Part shown: positions 1 to 6,785 of the stretch, in pieces
Layout of the letters: every line of letters starts with the position of its first letter
Position numbering within the stretch: the first letter of the stretch is position 1
Source: Subdoligranulum sp. CAG:314
GTDB taxonomy: Bacteria > Bacillota > Clostridia > Christensenellales > CAG-314
Assembly: GCA_000437915.1 (NCBI GenBank)
Contig: FR900980.1
Location: 1 to 8,168, forward strand
Length of the DNA: 8,168 nucleotides
Reading direction: 5' to 3'
Position numbers and translations under genes: made by a program
The notes under the pieces: generated by a model
What the model saw: the letters and a program-made list of their open reading frames with translations, nothing else
The model's database searches: none
What the model was told of the DNA's origin: nothing

Positions 1-12
1 GGGGGGGGGGGG
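1..12. other. Run of 12 G at window edge
   Basis: The first twelve bases are all G, and the sequence that follows is ordinary promoter DNA. The run sits where the -35 region of the first gene's promoter should be. A G run exactly at an edge is typical of poly-G read tails from two-colour sequencing or of a contig terminus, so I read it as a probable artefact. A genuine G tract cannot be excluded. Confidence 0.6.
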
Positions 13-13
13 T

Positions 14-21
14 GCTACAAT
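14..21 (+). promoter_or_regulatory. Extended -10 box of the lipoprotein gene (promoter truncated)
   Basis: TGC followed by TACAAT (16-21) forms a TGn-extended -10 element differing from TATAAT at one base. The -35 box would lie before base 1 or inside the G run and cannot be seen. The predicted start near 28 would give a leader of about 40 nt carrying the AAAGGAG ribosome binding site of the gene at 69. Confidence 0.5.
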
Positions 22-68
22 ATAAGTACCTGCACAAATGCGGGAAAAAACACAAAGGAGTATTTTTT

Positions 69-1016
69 ATGAAAAAAAAGTTTCTCATTCTCACACTGGT
101 ATGCGTTCTCACGCTTTCGCTTGCAGCCTGCCTGACTGCCTGCTCTCACAAGCATACCCTTACCAAGGTCGACGCAGTTGACGCTACTTGCACGGCGACC
201 GGCAACAGCGAGTATTACAAGTGCACCGACGCGGATTGCGGAAAATTCTTTTCCGACGCCGAGGGGACGGAAGAGATTGAAAAGGATTCGTGGGTTATCG
301 CCGCAAAGGGACACAGCTACGGCGAATGGACGGTTGAAAAAGCCGCTACTTTCTTCGGAAAGGGAGTAGAAAAGCGCGTTTGCGCAAACGACGCGTCTCA
401 TACGGAATCGCGCGACATCGCGGCAATCGGAAGCACGGCTAAAGTGTTTGACTCGTTTACCGTTTACGCCGACGCAAGCAAGCAGGGAGACAACGGCATA
501 ATTCTTAACAAAGACACTGCCAACGGAACGGGCGCTTCGACTTACTTCGGAGAGACGGACAAAAACTACGATTGGGACGGCAGCGAGATGACTCTTGCTT
601 TCGAGCTGGACCTTTCGGCTCTTTCCGCAACGGACGATTACACAATGTTTGTGCTTGCTTTCAACTACAAAAACGGTGACGAATACACGCACGCGGACGA
701 AATCCGTTTCGGCATAGTGAAAACCGACGACGGTTTCGTTGTGAACAGAATGGACGGCGCTGCCGACGACGCTGCCAACGTGGCGGCGATTAAGGGCGAA
801 GGCTCTCAGAGCTTTACCGCGAGCAAAATCAGCGCTTCCTTTACCTTTGCTTACGATGCGGATACAAAGGAATTTACATATTCCATGACAATAGGCGGCA
901 AAGCCTTCGGCGACATTACGAGAACGGAGCTCAACGACCTTGTGGGATTGCGTTATCTCTGGAACGCACGCCTCAACAAGGACGGAGTGGAGCTGTCCAA
1001 CCTGACGCTTGCCTGA
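69..1016 (+). CDS. Secreted lipoprotein with Cys-paired clostridial surface modules
   Basis: This is a 315-residue exported protein of unknown function, predicted to be lipid-anchored on the outer face of the membrane. I start it at ATG 69 rather than at codons further upstream, because AAAGGAG (54-60) lies 8 nt before it and the protein then opens with a classic signal peptide (MKKK plus a hydrophobic core). A lipobox LAAC puts the acylated Cys at residue 21; a second candidate, LTAC, ends at Cys25. Residues about 28-70 form a module (CTATGNSEYYKC, CGKFFSDAEGT) that recurs in clostridial surface proteins. Residues 82-120 form a second common module (HSYGEWTVEKAAT, then VC and HTE). Residues about 125-315 are rich in alternating polar and hydrophobic stretches, suggesting a beta-sandwich that could bind carbohydrate; that is inference. 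It has its own promoter and terminator, so is probably monocistronic. Module recognition is from memory. Confidence 0.85.
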   Translation: MKKKFLILTLVCVLTLSLAACLTACSHKHTLTKVDAVDATCTATGNSEYYKCTDADCGKFFSDAEGTEEIEKDSWVIAAKGHSYGEWTVEKAATFFGKGVEKRVCANDASHTESRDIAAIGSTAKVFDSFTVYADASKQGDNGIILNKDTANGTGASTYFGETDKNYDWDGSEMTLAFELDLSALSATDDYTMFVLAFNYKNGDEYTHADEIRFGIVKTDDGFVVNRMDGAADDAANVAAIKGEGSQSFTASKISASFTFAYDADTKEFTYSMTIGGKAFGDITRTELNDLVGLRYLWNARLNKDGVELSNLTLA

Positions 1017-1031
1017 TTTAAACGGATTTTT

Positions 1032-1063
1032 AAACGGACGCAGCTTTGCTGCGTCCGTTTTTT
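1032..1063 (+). terminator. Strong intrinsic terminator of the lipoprotein gene
   Basis: A perfect 13-bp stem (1032-1044 with 1048-1060), loop TTT, runs into six T (1058-1063). It begins 15 nt after the stop codon on the same strand. Confidence 0.9.
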
Positions 1064-1112
1064 GTCTGCAAATTTCGAGCGGAAACAGTTGGAGTTATAT
1101 CCCGAATTATTA

Positions 1113-1138
1113 AAGCGGCTGAATTGCAGCAGCCGCTT
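1113..1138 (-). terminator. Hairpin, probable weak terminator of the 141-residue gene
   Basis: AAGCGGCTG (1113-1121) pairs perfectly with CAGCCGCTT (1130-1138) around an 8-nt loop. It lies 7 nt past the stop of the minus-strand gene ending at 1146. Read on the minus strand, the tail after the stem is TTTAATAATT, a poor U-tract, so termination may be leaky. Confidence 0.55.
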
Positions 1139-1145
1139 GAAATCG

Positions 1146-1571
1146 TTATCTTAAAACCACCGTGTGCGACACGGGGCAAAAGGTGTCGCCTTCTCCTAAA
1201 ATCAAGACGTCTCCGTGCTTGATTTCACGCACCAAGCCGTTGACTCTTATGTTGAACGAATCGCTCCCGTCGGCGGTGAGCACGGTGTATTTTCCGACCT
1301 TCAAATCCTTGCCCGCCGTGAGTGTGACGTTTCTGCTTGCAACCAAATCCCCTTGAACAAACGCCGCCTTGGGAGTGTCGTCATGCTTTGAGACCTCTGC
1401 GGAGGAGGAATATCTGACATCCTTTTCCTCGGTTATACCCGCCTGCTTTCGGCGGGCTTTGATTTTGTCTCTGCGATTGACTATGACAGCCGCAACAATG
1501 ACGATGATTGCGAAAATACCTATGCCGATACCTACCCATGCGCCTTTGGTGAGTGCGAAAAAACACAACAT
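1146..1571 (-). CDS. Single-pass membrane protein with a C-terminal beta-rich domain, function unknown
   Basis: I do not recognise this 141-residue protein. It opens with a short N-terminus and one strongly hydrophobic segment (about residues 10-32, with Gly-Ile repeats), followed by a basic stretch (NRRDKIKARRK, 32-42). By the positive-inside rule the rest should be cytoplasmic. Residues 43-75 are polar and probably flexible. Residues about 76-141 look like a small beta domain, with GKDLKVGKYTV (87-97) resembling the 'I/L-pa-G-x-Y-x-V' strand pattern of several clostridial exported and membrane proteins, and GDVLILGEGDTF at 120-131. The start at 1571 is supported by GAGGT (1579-1583), 7 nt upstream. 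It follows serS on the same strand but is separated from it by a terminator and has its own promoter, so it is a separate unit. Function is open. Confidence 0.8.
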   Translation of the reverse strand: MLCFFALTKGAWVGIGIGIFAIIVIVAAVIVNRRDKIKARRKQAGITEEKDVRYSSSAEVSKHDDTPKAAFVQGDLVASRNVTLTAGKDLKVGKYTVLTADGSDSFNIRVNGLVREIKHGDVLILGEGDTFCPVSHTVVLR

Positions 1572-1591
1572 AATTTTTACCTCGTGGGTTT

Positions 1592-1620
1592 ATTCTAACA
1601 TTTTTTTGAGGAGATGTAAA
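1592..1620 (-). promoter_or_regulatory. Sigma-A promoter of the 141-residue gene
   Basis: On the minus strand TTTACA (1620-1615), a 17-nt spacer and TAGAAT (1597-1592) form a good promoter with a TGT-extended -10. The start would fall near 1585, giving a leader of only about 14 nt with the GAGGT ribosome binding site. The promoter begins only 5 nt past the serS terminator hairpin. Confidence 0.7.
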
Positions 1621-1621
1621 C

Positions 1622-1648
1622 AAAAGCGACGCTTAAATTAAGCGTCGC
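1622..1648 (-). terminator. Intrinsic terminator of serS
   Basis: A perfect 10-bp stem GCGACGCTTA (1626-1635) with TAAGCGTCGC (1639-1648), loop AAT, followed on the minus strand by TTTTGTTT. It starts 4 nt past the serS stop codon. Confidence 0.85.
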
Positions 1649-1652
1649 AAAA

Positions 1653-2924
1653 TTATTGTTTTTTTATCGTGTCGCAGCCCATGTAGCTTCTCAACGCTTC
1701 CGGTACGGTGATTGTGCCGTCGGGGTTCTGGTAGTTTTCCATGATGGCGGCGACCGTTCTTCCGACCGCCAAACCGCTGCCGTTCAAGGTATGGACAAAA
1801 GCGGGCTTGCCTGTTTCCGCCTGTCTGTATTTGATGTTGCCCCGCCGCGCCTGATAATCCTCGAAATTGGAGCAGCTTGAAATTTCCACATATCTGCCGT
1901 AGCTTGGCATCCACACTTCGAGGTCGTAGGTCTTTGCCGACGAAAAGCCTATATCGCCGGTAGAAAGCGCCATGACGCGATAGGGCAGTTTCAGCCTGCG
2001 CAAGACGGACTCCGCGTCGGCAGTCAGCTTTTCAAGTTCTTCGTAGCTTTCCGACGGGCGCGTAAATTTGACAAGCTCCACCTTGTCGAATTGGTGCTGG
2101 CGTATGAGTCCTCTCGTATCTCTGCCCGCGCTGCCCGCTTCGGCGCGGAAACAGGCGGTGTAAGCGCAGTATTTTATCGGGAGGGCGTCTTCCGATAGAA
2201 TTTCGTCTCTGTGCAGGTTTGTTACGGGCACCTCCGCCGTAGGGATAAGGAAATAATCCGTGTTTTTTAGCGCAAAAGCGTCCTCCTCGAACTTGGGCAG
2301 CTGCCCTGTCGCGGTCATGCTGGCTCTGTTGACGATGTAAGGGGGCAGAATTTCGGTGTAGCCGTTTGAAGTGTGCAGGTCGAGCATCAGGGAAATAACG
2401 CTTCTTTCAAGCCTTGCGGCGGCGCCGCGGCAGACAGTGAATCTCGCACCGGATATCTTTGCGGCGCGAGGCCAATCCAACAGATTGAGCGTCTCGCCAA
2501 GCTCCCAATGCGGCTTGGGCGAAAAATCGAAACTCGTAGGCTCTCCCCATTTTCTGACCTCCACGTTGTCCGCGTCGCTTTTGCCAAACGGCGTGGTGCT
2601 GTGGGGGATGTTCGGTATGGAAAGCATTAGCTCTTTAAGCTCCGCTTCCGTCGAGGACAGTATGTCGTCAAGCTCCTTTATGCGAACGCCTGTCTTCTGC
2701 ATATCGGCGATGATGTCGTCGGCGTTCTTCTTTTCTCTTTTGAGCTGCGCGACCTTGGCGCTTTCGCTGTTGCGGCGCGCTTTGAGCGTTTCGACTTCTT
2801 TTATTGTTTCGCGGCGTTTGAGTTCCAATTCGACGGCTTTGTCTACGGGAAACTCACCGTTGCGCCCCGCAAGCGCCTGCTTTACCGCTTGGGTGTTTTC
2901 TACGACGTATTTTATATCAAGCAT
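1653..2924 (-). CDS. serS: Seryl-tRNA synthetase
   Basis: This enzyme charges tRNA-Ser (and tRNA-Sec where present) with serine using ATP in the cytoplasm, acting as a homodimer. The protein is 423 residues, normal for the family. Residues about 30-100 form the charged heptad-like coiled-coil arm that grips the long variable arm of tRNA-Ser. The class II core follows: TAE (229-231) in the serine pocket, motif 2 FRAEAGSAGRDTRG (259-272) with RQHQF (275-279), the conserved EISSCSNFEDYQARR (347-361), and motif 3 GSGLAVGRT (382-390). The start at 2924 has AAGAGGT (2932-2938) 7 nt upstream, and the N-terminus MLDIKYV matches the family. It is divergent from cysS. Its leader is only about 46 nt, too short for the T-box riboswitch that often controls serS in Bacillota. 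All key motifs are present, so it should be active. Confidence 0.98.
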   Translation of the reverse strand: MLDIKYVVENTQAVKQALAGRNGEFPVDKAVELELKRRETIKEVETLKARRNSESAKVAQLKREKKNADDIIADMQKTGVRIKELDDILSSTEAELKELMLSIPNIPHSTTPFGKSDADNVEVRKWGEPTSFDFSPKPHWELGETLNLLDWPRAAKISGARFTVCRGAAARLERSVISLMLDLHTSNGYTEILPPYIVNRASMTATGQLPKFEEDAFALKNTDYFLIPTAEVPVTNLHRDEILSEDALPIKYCAYTACFRAEAGSAGRDTRGLIRQHQFDKVELVKFTRPSESYEELEKLTADAESVLRRLKLPYRVMALSTGDIGFSSAKTYDLEVWMPSYGRYVEISSCSNFEDYQARRGNIKYRQAETGKPAFVHTLNGSGLAVGRTVAAIMENYQNPDGTITVPEALRSYMGCDTIKKQ

Positions 2925-2977
2925 AATAATGACCTCTTATCTGTCTGAAAGTTTTTCCTGTTTTTGTTTTTTAATAG

Positions 2978-3004
2978 TTTATAGCAAAAAAAAGCTTTTG
3001 ACAA
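2978..3004 (-). promoter_or_regulatory. Probable serS promoter
   Basis: On the minus strand TTGTCA (3004-2999) is followed after 15 nt by TATAAA (2983-2978) preceded by TGC, an extended -10 that tolerates the short spacer. TAAACT (2981-2976) at 17 nt is a weaker alternative. The -35 overlaps a plus-strand TTGACA (2998-3003) that lacks a well-spaced -10. The start would be near 2971. Confidence 0.55.
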
Positions 3005-3064
3005 TTCATTTGAACGGGTTGGACAAATAATTTTAGGGCGGAGAGATTTTTTGCATTTTAAATG

Positions 3065-3092
3065 TTGTCAAAATCCGAAAATATGTTATTAT
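3065..3092 (+). promoter_or_regulatory. cysS promoter placed for a leaderless transcript
   Basis: TTGTCA (3065-3070), a 16-nt spacer and TATTAT (3087-3092) give a good sigma-A match. Only seven bases separate the -10 box from the cysS ATG at 3100, so transcription should begin at or next to the start codon. No Shine-Dalgarno sequence lies in the 20 nt before the ATG, which fits this reading. Confidence 0.6.
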
Positions 3093-3099
3093 ATATACT

Positions 3100-4485
3100 A
3101 TGGAATTAAAAGTTTACAACACGCTTACAAGAAAGAAAGAGACGTTTACACCCATAGGCAAAACGGTGGGTATGTATTCCTGCGGACCGACTGTTTACAA
3201 TTATGCGCATATAGGCAATATGCGCGCTTATATTTTTATGGATACGCTGCGCCGCGCGCTGAATTACAACGGGTTTAAGGTAAAGTCCGTCATGAACATC
3301 ACGGACGTGGGGCATCTTTTGTCCGACGGCGACACGGGCGAGGACAAAATGGAAAAATCCGCGCGCGAACAAAAAAAGTCGCCCTACGAAATCGCCGAAA
3401 CCATTGCGGCGCAGTTTTTTGCGGATTTAAAATCGCTCAATATTTCAAGACCTACCGTCACGCCCAAGGCAACGGACAATATTCCCGAAATGATAGAAAT
3501 TGTCAAAGCGTTGCTGGAAAAGGGATTCGCCTACGAAACGGACGACGGCATTTATTTTTCCGTTGAAAAGTTCCCCGAATACGGAAAGCTGTCCGGCATA
3601 AATCTCGACGAGCAGAAAAGCGGCGCGCGCGTGGAGGTAAACGAGCAAAAAAGGCATCCCGCCGACTTCGCGCTGTGGAAAAAAGCGCCCGCAAACCACA
3701 TTATGCAGTGGGACAGCCCGTGGGGGATGGGTTTCCCCGGCTGGCACATAGAGTGCACTGCAATGAGTAAAAAGTTTCTGGGCGAGACCTTCGATATCCA
3801 CACGGGCGGCATCGACCATATTCCCATACATCACGAAAACGAAATCGCGCAGAGCGAGGCGTGGCTCGGACACAGGTGCGTCAATTACTGGATGCACGGA
3901 GAGTTTATGCTTTTCGACGGCGGCAAGATGAGCAAATCGCTCGGCAATTGCTATCTTTTGAGCGATTTGGAGAAAATGGGATATTCGCCTATGCAGTTCA
4001 GATATTTCTGCCTCAACACGCATTACAGGCAAAAGCTGAACTTCACGTTTGACGCGCTGTCTGCCGCGGGCACGGCTTACGACAGACTGCTCGCGCTGCT
4101 CAAAGCGCACAGTGATTCTCCGACGGAAACGGATGCGAAAACGCTTGAAGGCTTTGAAAAGGATTTTCACGCAGCCGTCAACGACGACCTTAACGTGCCT
4201 ATGGCAATCGGAGTGCTGTGGAAAATGCTTAAGCTTCCCAAAAGCAAAGACGTTTACAGGCTTGCGCTGAAAATGGACTCCGTTTTCGGACTGAGTCTGG
4301 ACGCGCTGCCGAAAGACAGGGAGGAAAATATACCCGACGACGTGAAAGCGGTGGCGGAGGAGCGTTTTGCCGCGCGCAAGGCTAAGGATTGGGTAAAGAG
4401 CGACAGTCTGCGCCTTAAACTTGCGGAGCTAGGCTACGAGGTCAAAGACGGAGCGGACGGCTATACTCTGTCCAAGTCGAAATAA
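3100..4485 (+). CDS. cysS: Cysteinyl-tRNA synthetase
   Basis: This class I synthetase attaches cysteine to tRNA-Cys in the cytoplasm, usually as a zinc-containing monomer. The protein is 461 residues, the usual length. The ATP-binding HIGH motif appears as HIGN (37-40) after CGPTVYNYA, and the second signature KMSKS is at 276-280. The predicted zinc ligands are all present with family spacing: Cys28, Cys219 (in GWHIEC), His244 and Glu248 (in HHENE). The C-terminal third is the helical tRNA-binding part. The start at 3100 gives the typical N-terminus (MELKVYNTLTRKKE); the next in-frame ATG, codon 25, would leave too little before Cys28. No ribosome binding site precedes it and the promoter abuts the ATG, so the mRNA is probably leaderless. 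It is divergent from serS and convergent with the flotillin operon. Confidence 0.98.
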   Translation: MELKVYNTLTRKKETFTPIGKTVGMYSCGPTVYNYAHIGNMRAYIFMDTLRRALNYNGFKVKSVMNITDVGHLLSDGDTGEDKMEKSAREQKKSPYEIAETIAAQFFADLKSLNISRPTVTPKATDNIPEMIEIVKALLEKGFAYETDDGIYFSVEKFPEYGKLSGINLDEQKSGARVEVNEQKRHPADFALWKKAPANHIMQWDSPWGMGFPGWHIECTAMSKKFLGETFDIHTGGIDHIPIHHENEIAQSEAWLGHRCVNYWMHGEFMLFDGGKMSKSLGNCYLLSDLEKMGYSPMQFRYFCLNTHYRQKLNFTFDALSAAGTAYDRLLALLKAHSDSPTETDAKTLEGFEKDFHAAVNDDLNVPMAIGVLWKMLKLPKSKDVYRLALKMDSVFGLSLDALPKDREENIPDDVKAVAEERFAARKAKDWVKSDSLRLKLAELGYEVKDGADGYTLSKSK

Positions 4486-4581
4486 ATGTTTCAGGCTTAA
4501 AAAACATTATGTCTTTCCTGATTTGAGAAAAAGTCACTTGTCAAAAGTGAGTCGTTTAAAGCGACGCATAAAGCGTTAAAC

Positions 4582-4613
4582 AAAAAACGCTCCCTTAAAG
4601 GGAGCGTTTTTTT
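4582..4613. terminator. Bidirectional terminator between cysS and the flotillin operon
   Basis: A GC-rich core CGCTCCCT/AGGGAGCG (4588-4595 and 4599-4606) extends through an A-tract (4582-4587) and a T-tract (4607-4613) into a perfect stem with a 3-nt loop. Seen from either strand, a U-run follows the stem, so it can stop both cysS (+) and the flotillin transcript (-). The stretch 4486-4581 before it holds only small weak hairpins, such as 4534-4550, and no gene. Confidence 0.9.
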
Positions 4614-4633
4614 GTTTTAATTTCGGTTTCGGA

Positions 4634-6076
4634 TTAGTTTTTTTCAGAAGCCGTCTTTTCTTCCTTGGCGGTATTTTCCTCGCCGTCCTTGATTTTTCCG
4701 AGATATTCGGGCAGCTCCATGTTGTTGAGCTTGAACAAATCGTTGAGCGGAGGCACAGCCTTCATCATACTTGACATAAAGTTTGCGGTGGTGCTGCCGC
4801 CGTTGCCGTTGTTCATGCTGTCCCAAACCGTCACCTTGTCAATCTTGATATTCTTAATCGCTTCAACCTGAAGGGCAATAAGCTGTTCCATTTTGTCGCT
4901 GAGCATCATTTTGACCGCTTCGTTTGTGTCGCCGCCTGCCGCTTCAATGATTTTTTTGAAGCCTTCCGCCTGCTTGGAGAGGACTTCCAGCGTTCCGCGC
5001 GCTTCCGCCTCTTTCATCGCGAGCAGGGCGTCCGCCTCGCCCTGAGCCTGCCTTCTCTGCTTTTCCGCTTCCGCTTCGGCTTCCAGCTCGATTTTTTGTT
5101 TTTCTATGAGGGCTTTGGTGATAACGTCCGCTTCGAGCGTGGATTTTTCTTTTTTGGCTCTTTCGATTTCCGCCTGCTGTTCCGCTTTGTAGGCTTCTTC
5201 TTTGGCTTTGGCTGCGGCGATTTTTTCCGCTACGGTAGCAAGTCTTTCGGCTTCCGCTTCTATCTCGCGGCGCTTTGCGTTGGATTGGCTGATTTTAGCC
5301 TTTGACTCGTTTTCGCCCTCTACGGCGATTGAGTTTGCCTGTGCCAGCTCGATTCTTTCTTCCTTGACTGCCATTGCTTCGCCGATGGCGCCGTCGCGGT
5401 TCTTTTCCGCAACGCTCTTTTTGGCGTCGTTGATTGCCTTTGCTGCCGCCTCTTTCCCGAGAGCGGCAATGTAACCCGATTCGTCGTTTATGTCCGTGAC
5501 GTTGACGTTTATCAGACGCAGACCGACCTTTTTCAACTCGCTTTCCACGTTGAGGCTGACGGCGTCGAGAAATTTGTCACGGTTGGTGTTGATTTCCTCA
5601 ATGTCCATTGTGGCGATAACCAGACGCAGCTGACCGAATATGATGTCCTTTGCAAGCTCCTGAATTGCGGGCAGTTTGAGACTTCTCAATCTTTCCGCCG
5701 CGTTTTGCATAATGCCCGGTTCTGTGGATATGCCCACGGTGAAAATCGAGGGGACGTCAATACGTATATTCTGCTTGGACAGCGCGTTTTTGAGATCCAC
5801 GCTTATGGAAATGGGGGTGAGGTCCATGTAGCTGAAATTTTGGAAAAAAGGCCACACCAGGCGCGCGCCGCCGTGCATACACAGCGAGGAACGCTTTTTC
5901 CCGTCCTTTGTTTTCCCCAAGCCTGAGCCGAATATAACCATGATTTTGTCCGACGGACATTTTTTGTAGCGCGTTGCCAAAGCGATGAGTATGACAAGCA
6001 GAATAATGACTGCCGCAACCACAGACATGATTATGCCAACGGTTGCTCCTCCGTCGGCAAAAAGTAAATTGAGCAT
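4634..6076 (-). CDS. floT: Flotillin (SPFH-domain membrane scaffold, FloT/YuaG-like)
   Basis: Flotillins oligomerise on the inner face of the membrane and organise membrane microdomains that affect fluidity, secretion and signalling. This 480-residue protein has one hydrophobic anchor (about 14-35), then an SPFH/Band-7 domain from about 40 to 205, with WPFFQNFSYMDLTPISI (75-91) and VGLRLINVNVTDINDESGYI (184-203). A very long Ala/Glu/Lys-rich coiled coil follows (about 205-375, repeated EA and AEAEAE stretches). A less charged C-terminal region (380-460, with MMLSDKMEQL) and an acidic/Lys tail end the protein. Length and layout fit FloT rather than the shorter FloA (about 330). AGGAGG (6086-6091) sits 9 nt before the ATG. 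It lies 33 nt downstream of an NfeD gene, the classical partner arrangement, and shares its promoter. The family assignment is firm; the FloT-versus-other label is moderate. Confidence 0.95.
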   Translation of the reverse strand: MLNLLFADGGATVGIIMSVVAAVIILLVILIALATRYKKCPSDKIMVIFGSGLGKTKDGKKRSSLCMHGGARLVWPFFQNFSYMDLTPISISVDLKNALSKQNIRIDVPSIFTVGISTEPGIMQNAAERLRSLKLPAIQELAKDIIFGQLRLVIATMDIEEINTNRDKFLDAVSLNVESELKKVGLRLINVNVTDINDESGYIAALGKEAAAKAINDAKKSVAEKNRDGAIGEAMAVKEERIELAQANSIAVEGENESKAKISQSNAKRREIEAEAERLATVAEKIAAAKAKEEAYKAEQQAEIERAKKEKSTLEADVITKALIEKQKIELEAEAEAEKQRRQAQGEADALLAMKEAEARGTLEVLSKQAEGFKKIIEAAGGDTNEAVKMMLSDKMEQLIALQVEAIKNIKIDKVTVWDSMNNGNGGSTTANFMSSMMKAVPPLNDLFKLNNMELPEYLGKIKDGEENTAKEEKTASEKN

Positions 6077-6109
6077 TTTTGATTTCCTCCTAAAAAACTT
6101 TCTTTAATT

Positions 6110-6736
6110 TTATTGTTTTTTGACTACAACGAGACCGTCCGACACAACGCTGTCCACGACGACCGCCGCGCCGGTGGGAATATCCTCGTTTTCGTCGGTT
6201 ACGGCGTTGACCTCAACCATTTTTTCCTGCACGATAACATTGATTTTTCCCGTACCGCTGCGCTCGGCGGGTATGCGCAGATAAACTTCCGCGCTGCAAC
6301 CGATTGCACGGCGTATGTTTGTCGTGCCGTCGGTCTGAGTCCTTTCGACGAGAGTCATGAGCAACGCAACAAGCAGCGACGCCGCGACGCCGGCGCCCAC
6401 CCCGATGAGCAAAGCCCACCACCAATCCATGAGATAAACGCAGGTGTAGCCCACCCACGAAAAAATACACAGAAACGCCATTATGCTTCTTATGCCGAGC
6501 AGCTTCATGCCGAAAGCGCCCAAGTCGCTCTGAGCTATGTCGCTGCCTCCGTCGAAATCGGCGTCTCCGTCAAAATCCGCGCCGCCTACAAGGTCGCCAT
6601 CGGCAGCCTCGAAGCCGTTGGAGCCGGCGCCTACAAGCATAAGTATAATTTGGATAACCATAATCAGAGTTGTGGCGCAGGCGACGATAAAAAGCACCTT
6701 TTGCAGCGTTAACATGTTGTTCCACCAAAATTCCAT
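6110..6736 (-). CDS. NfeD-family membrane protein, flotillin partner (YuaF-like)
   Basis: NfeD proteins are encoded next to flotillins and thought to help them localise or assemble; YuaF plays this part with FloT in Bacillus. I start the gene at 6736, not at an upstream codon at 6763, because AAGGAGG (6742-6748) ends 5 nt before it; the protein is then 208 residues. Three membrane segments are visible (about 13-36, 80-102 and 105-131). Between the first two lies an acidic loop (45-66) with a tandem ADFDGD/ADFDGG repeat. Residues about 140-208 (from GCSAEVYLRI to GLVVVKK) match the small beta-barrel OB-like domain ending most NfeD proteins. There is no N-terminal ClpP-like protease domain, so it is the short, non-proteolytic class. 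Membrane topology is ambiguous by charge. It is the first gene of a two-gene operon with flotillin. Confidence 0.9.
   Translation of the reverse strand: MEFWWNNMLTLQKVLFIVACATTLIMVIQIILMLVGAGSNGFEAADGDLVGGADFDGDADFDGGSDIAQSDLGAFGMKLLGIRSIMAFLCIFSWVGYTCVYLMDWWWALLIGVGAGVAASLLVALLMTLVERTQTDGTTNIRRAIGCSAEVYLRIPAERSGTGKINVIVQEKMVEVNAVTDENEDIPTGAAVVVDSVVSDGLVVVKKQ
6549..6584 (-). repeat. Two-copy 18-bp tandem repeat encoding Asp-rich hexapeptides
   Basis: Bases 6549-6566 and 6567-6584 are imperfect copies in frame with the NfeD gene. They encode ADFDGD and ADFDGG (residues 53-64), so Asp falls at every second position from 54 to 62. Confidence 0.7.
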
Positions 6737-6785
6737 TTGTGCCTCCTTGAAAAACCGAAACAAATTTGCGGCTGTCTTTTAAAAG

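Noticed and set aside
15..692. Long minus-strand open frame of 225 codons antisense to the lipoprotein gene
   Set aside because: No ribosome binding site and low-complexity Val/Arg/Ser-rich translation; it mirrors the codon use of the real plus-strand gene, which has a signal peptide, lipobox, ribosome binding site and terminator.
2371..3030. 219-codon plus-strand frame opposite serS
   Set aside because: Ser/Leu-rich shadow of serS, which has every seryl-tRNA synthetase motif.
3445..4170. 241-codon minus-strand frame opposite cysS
   Set aside because: Shadow of cysS; no ribosome binding site and no recognisable domain.
6737..6763. Longer NfeD start at 6763
   Set aside because: The extra nine codons contain the AAGGAGG ribosome binding site of the start at 6736, and the predicted transcript start near 6779 leaves almost no leader for it.
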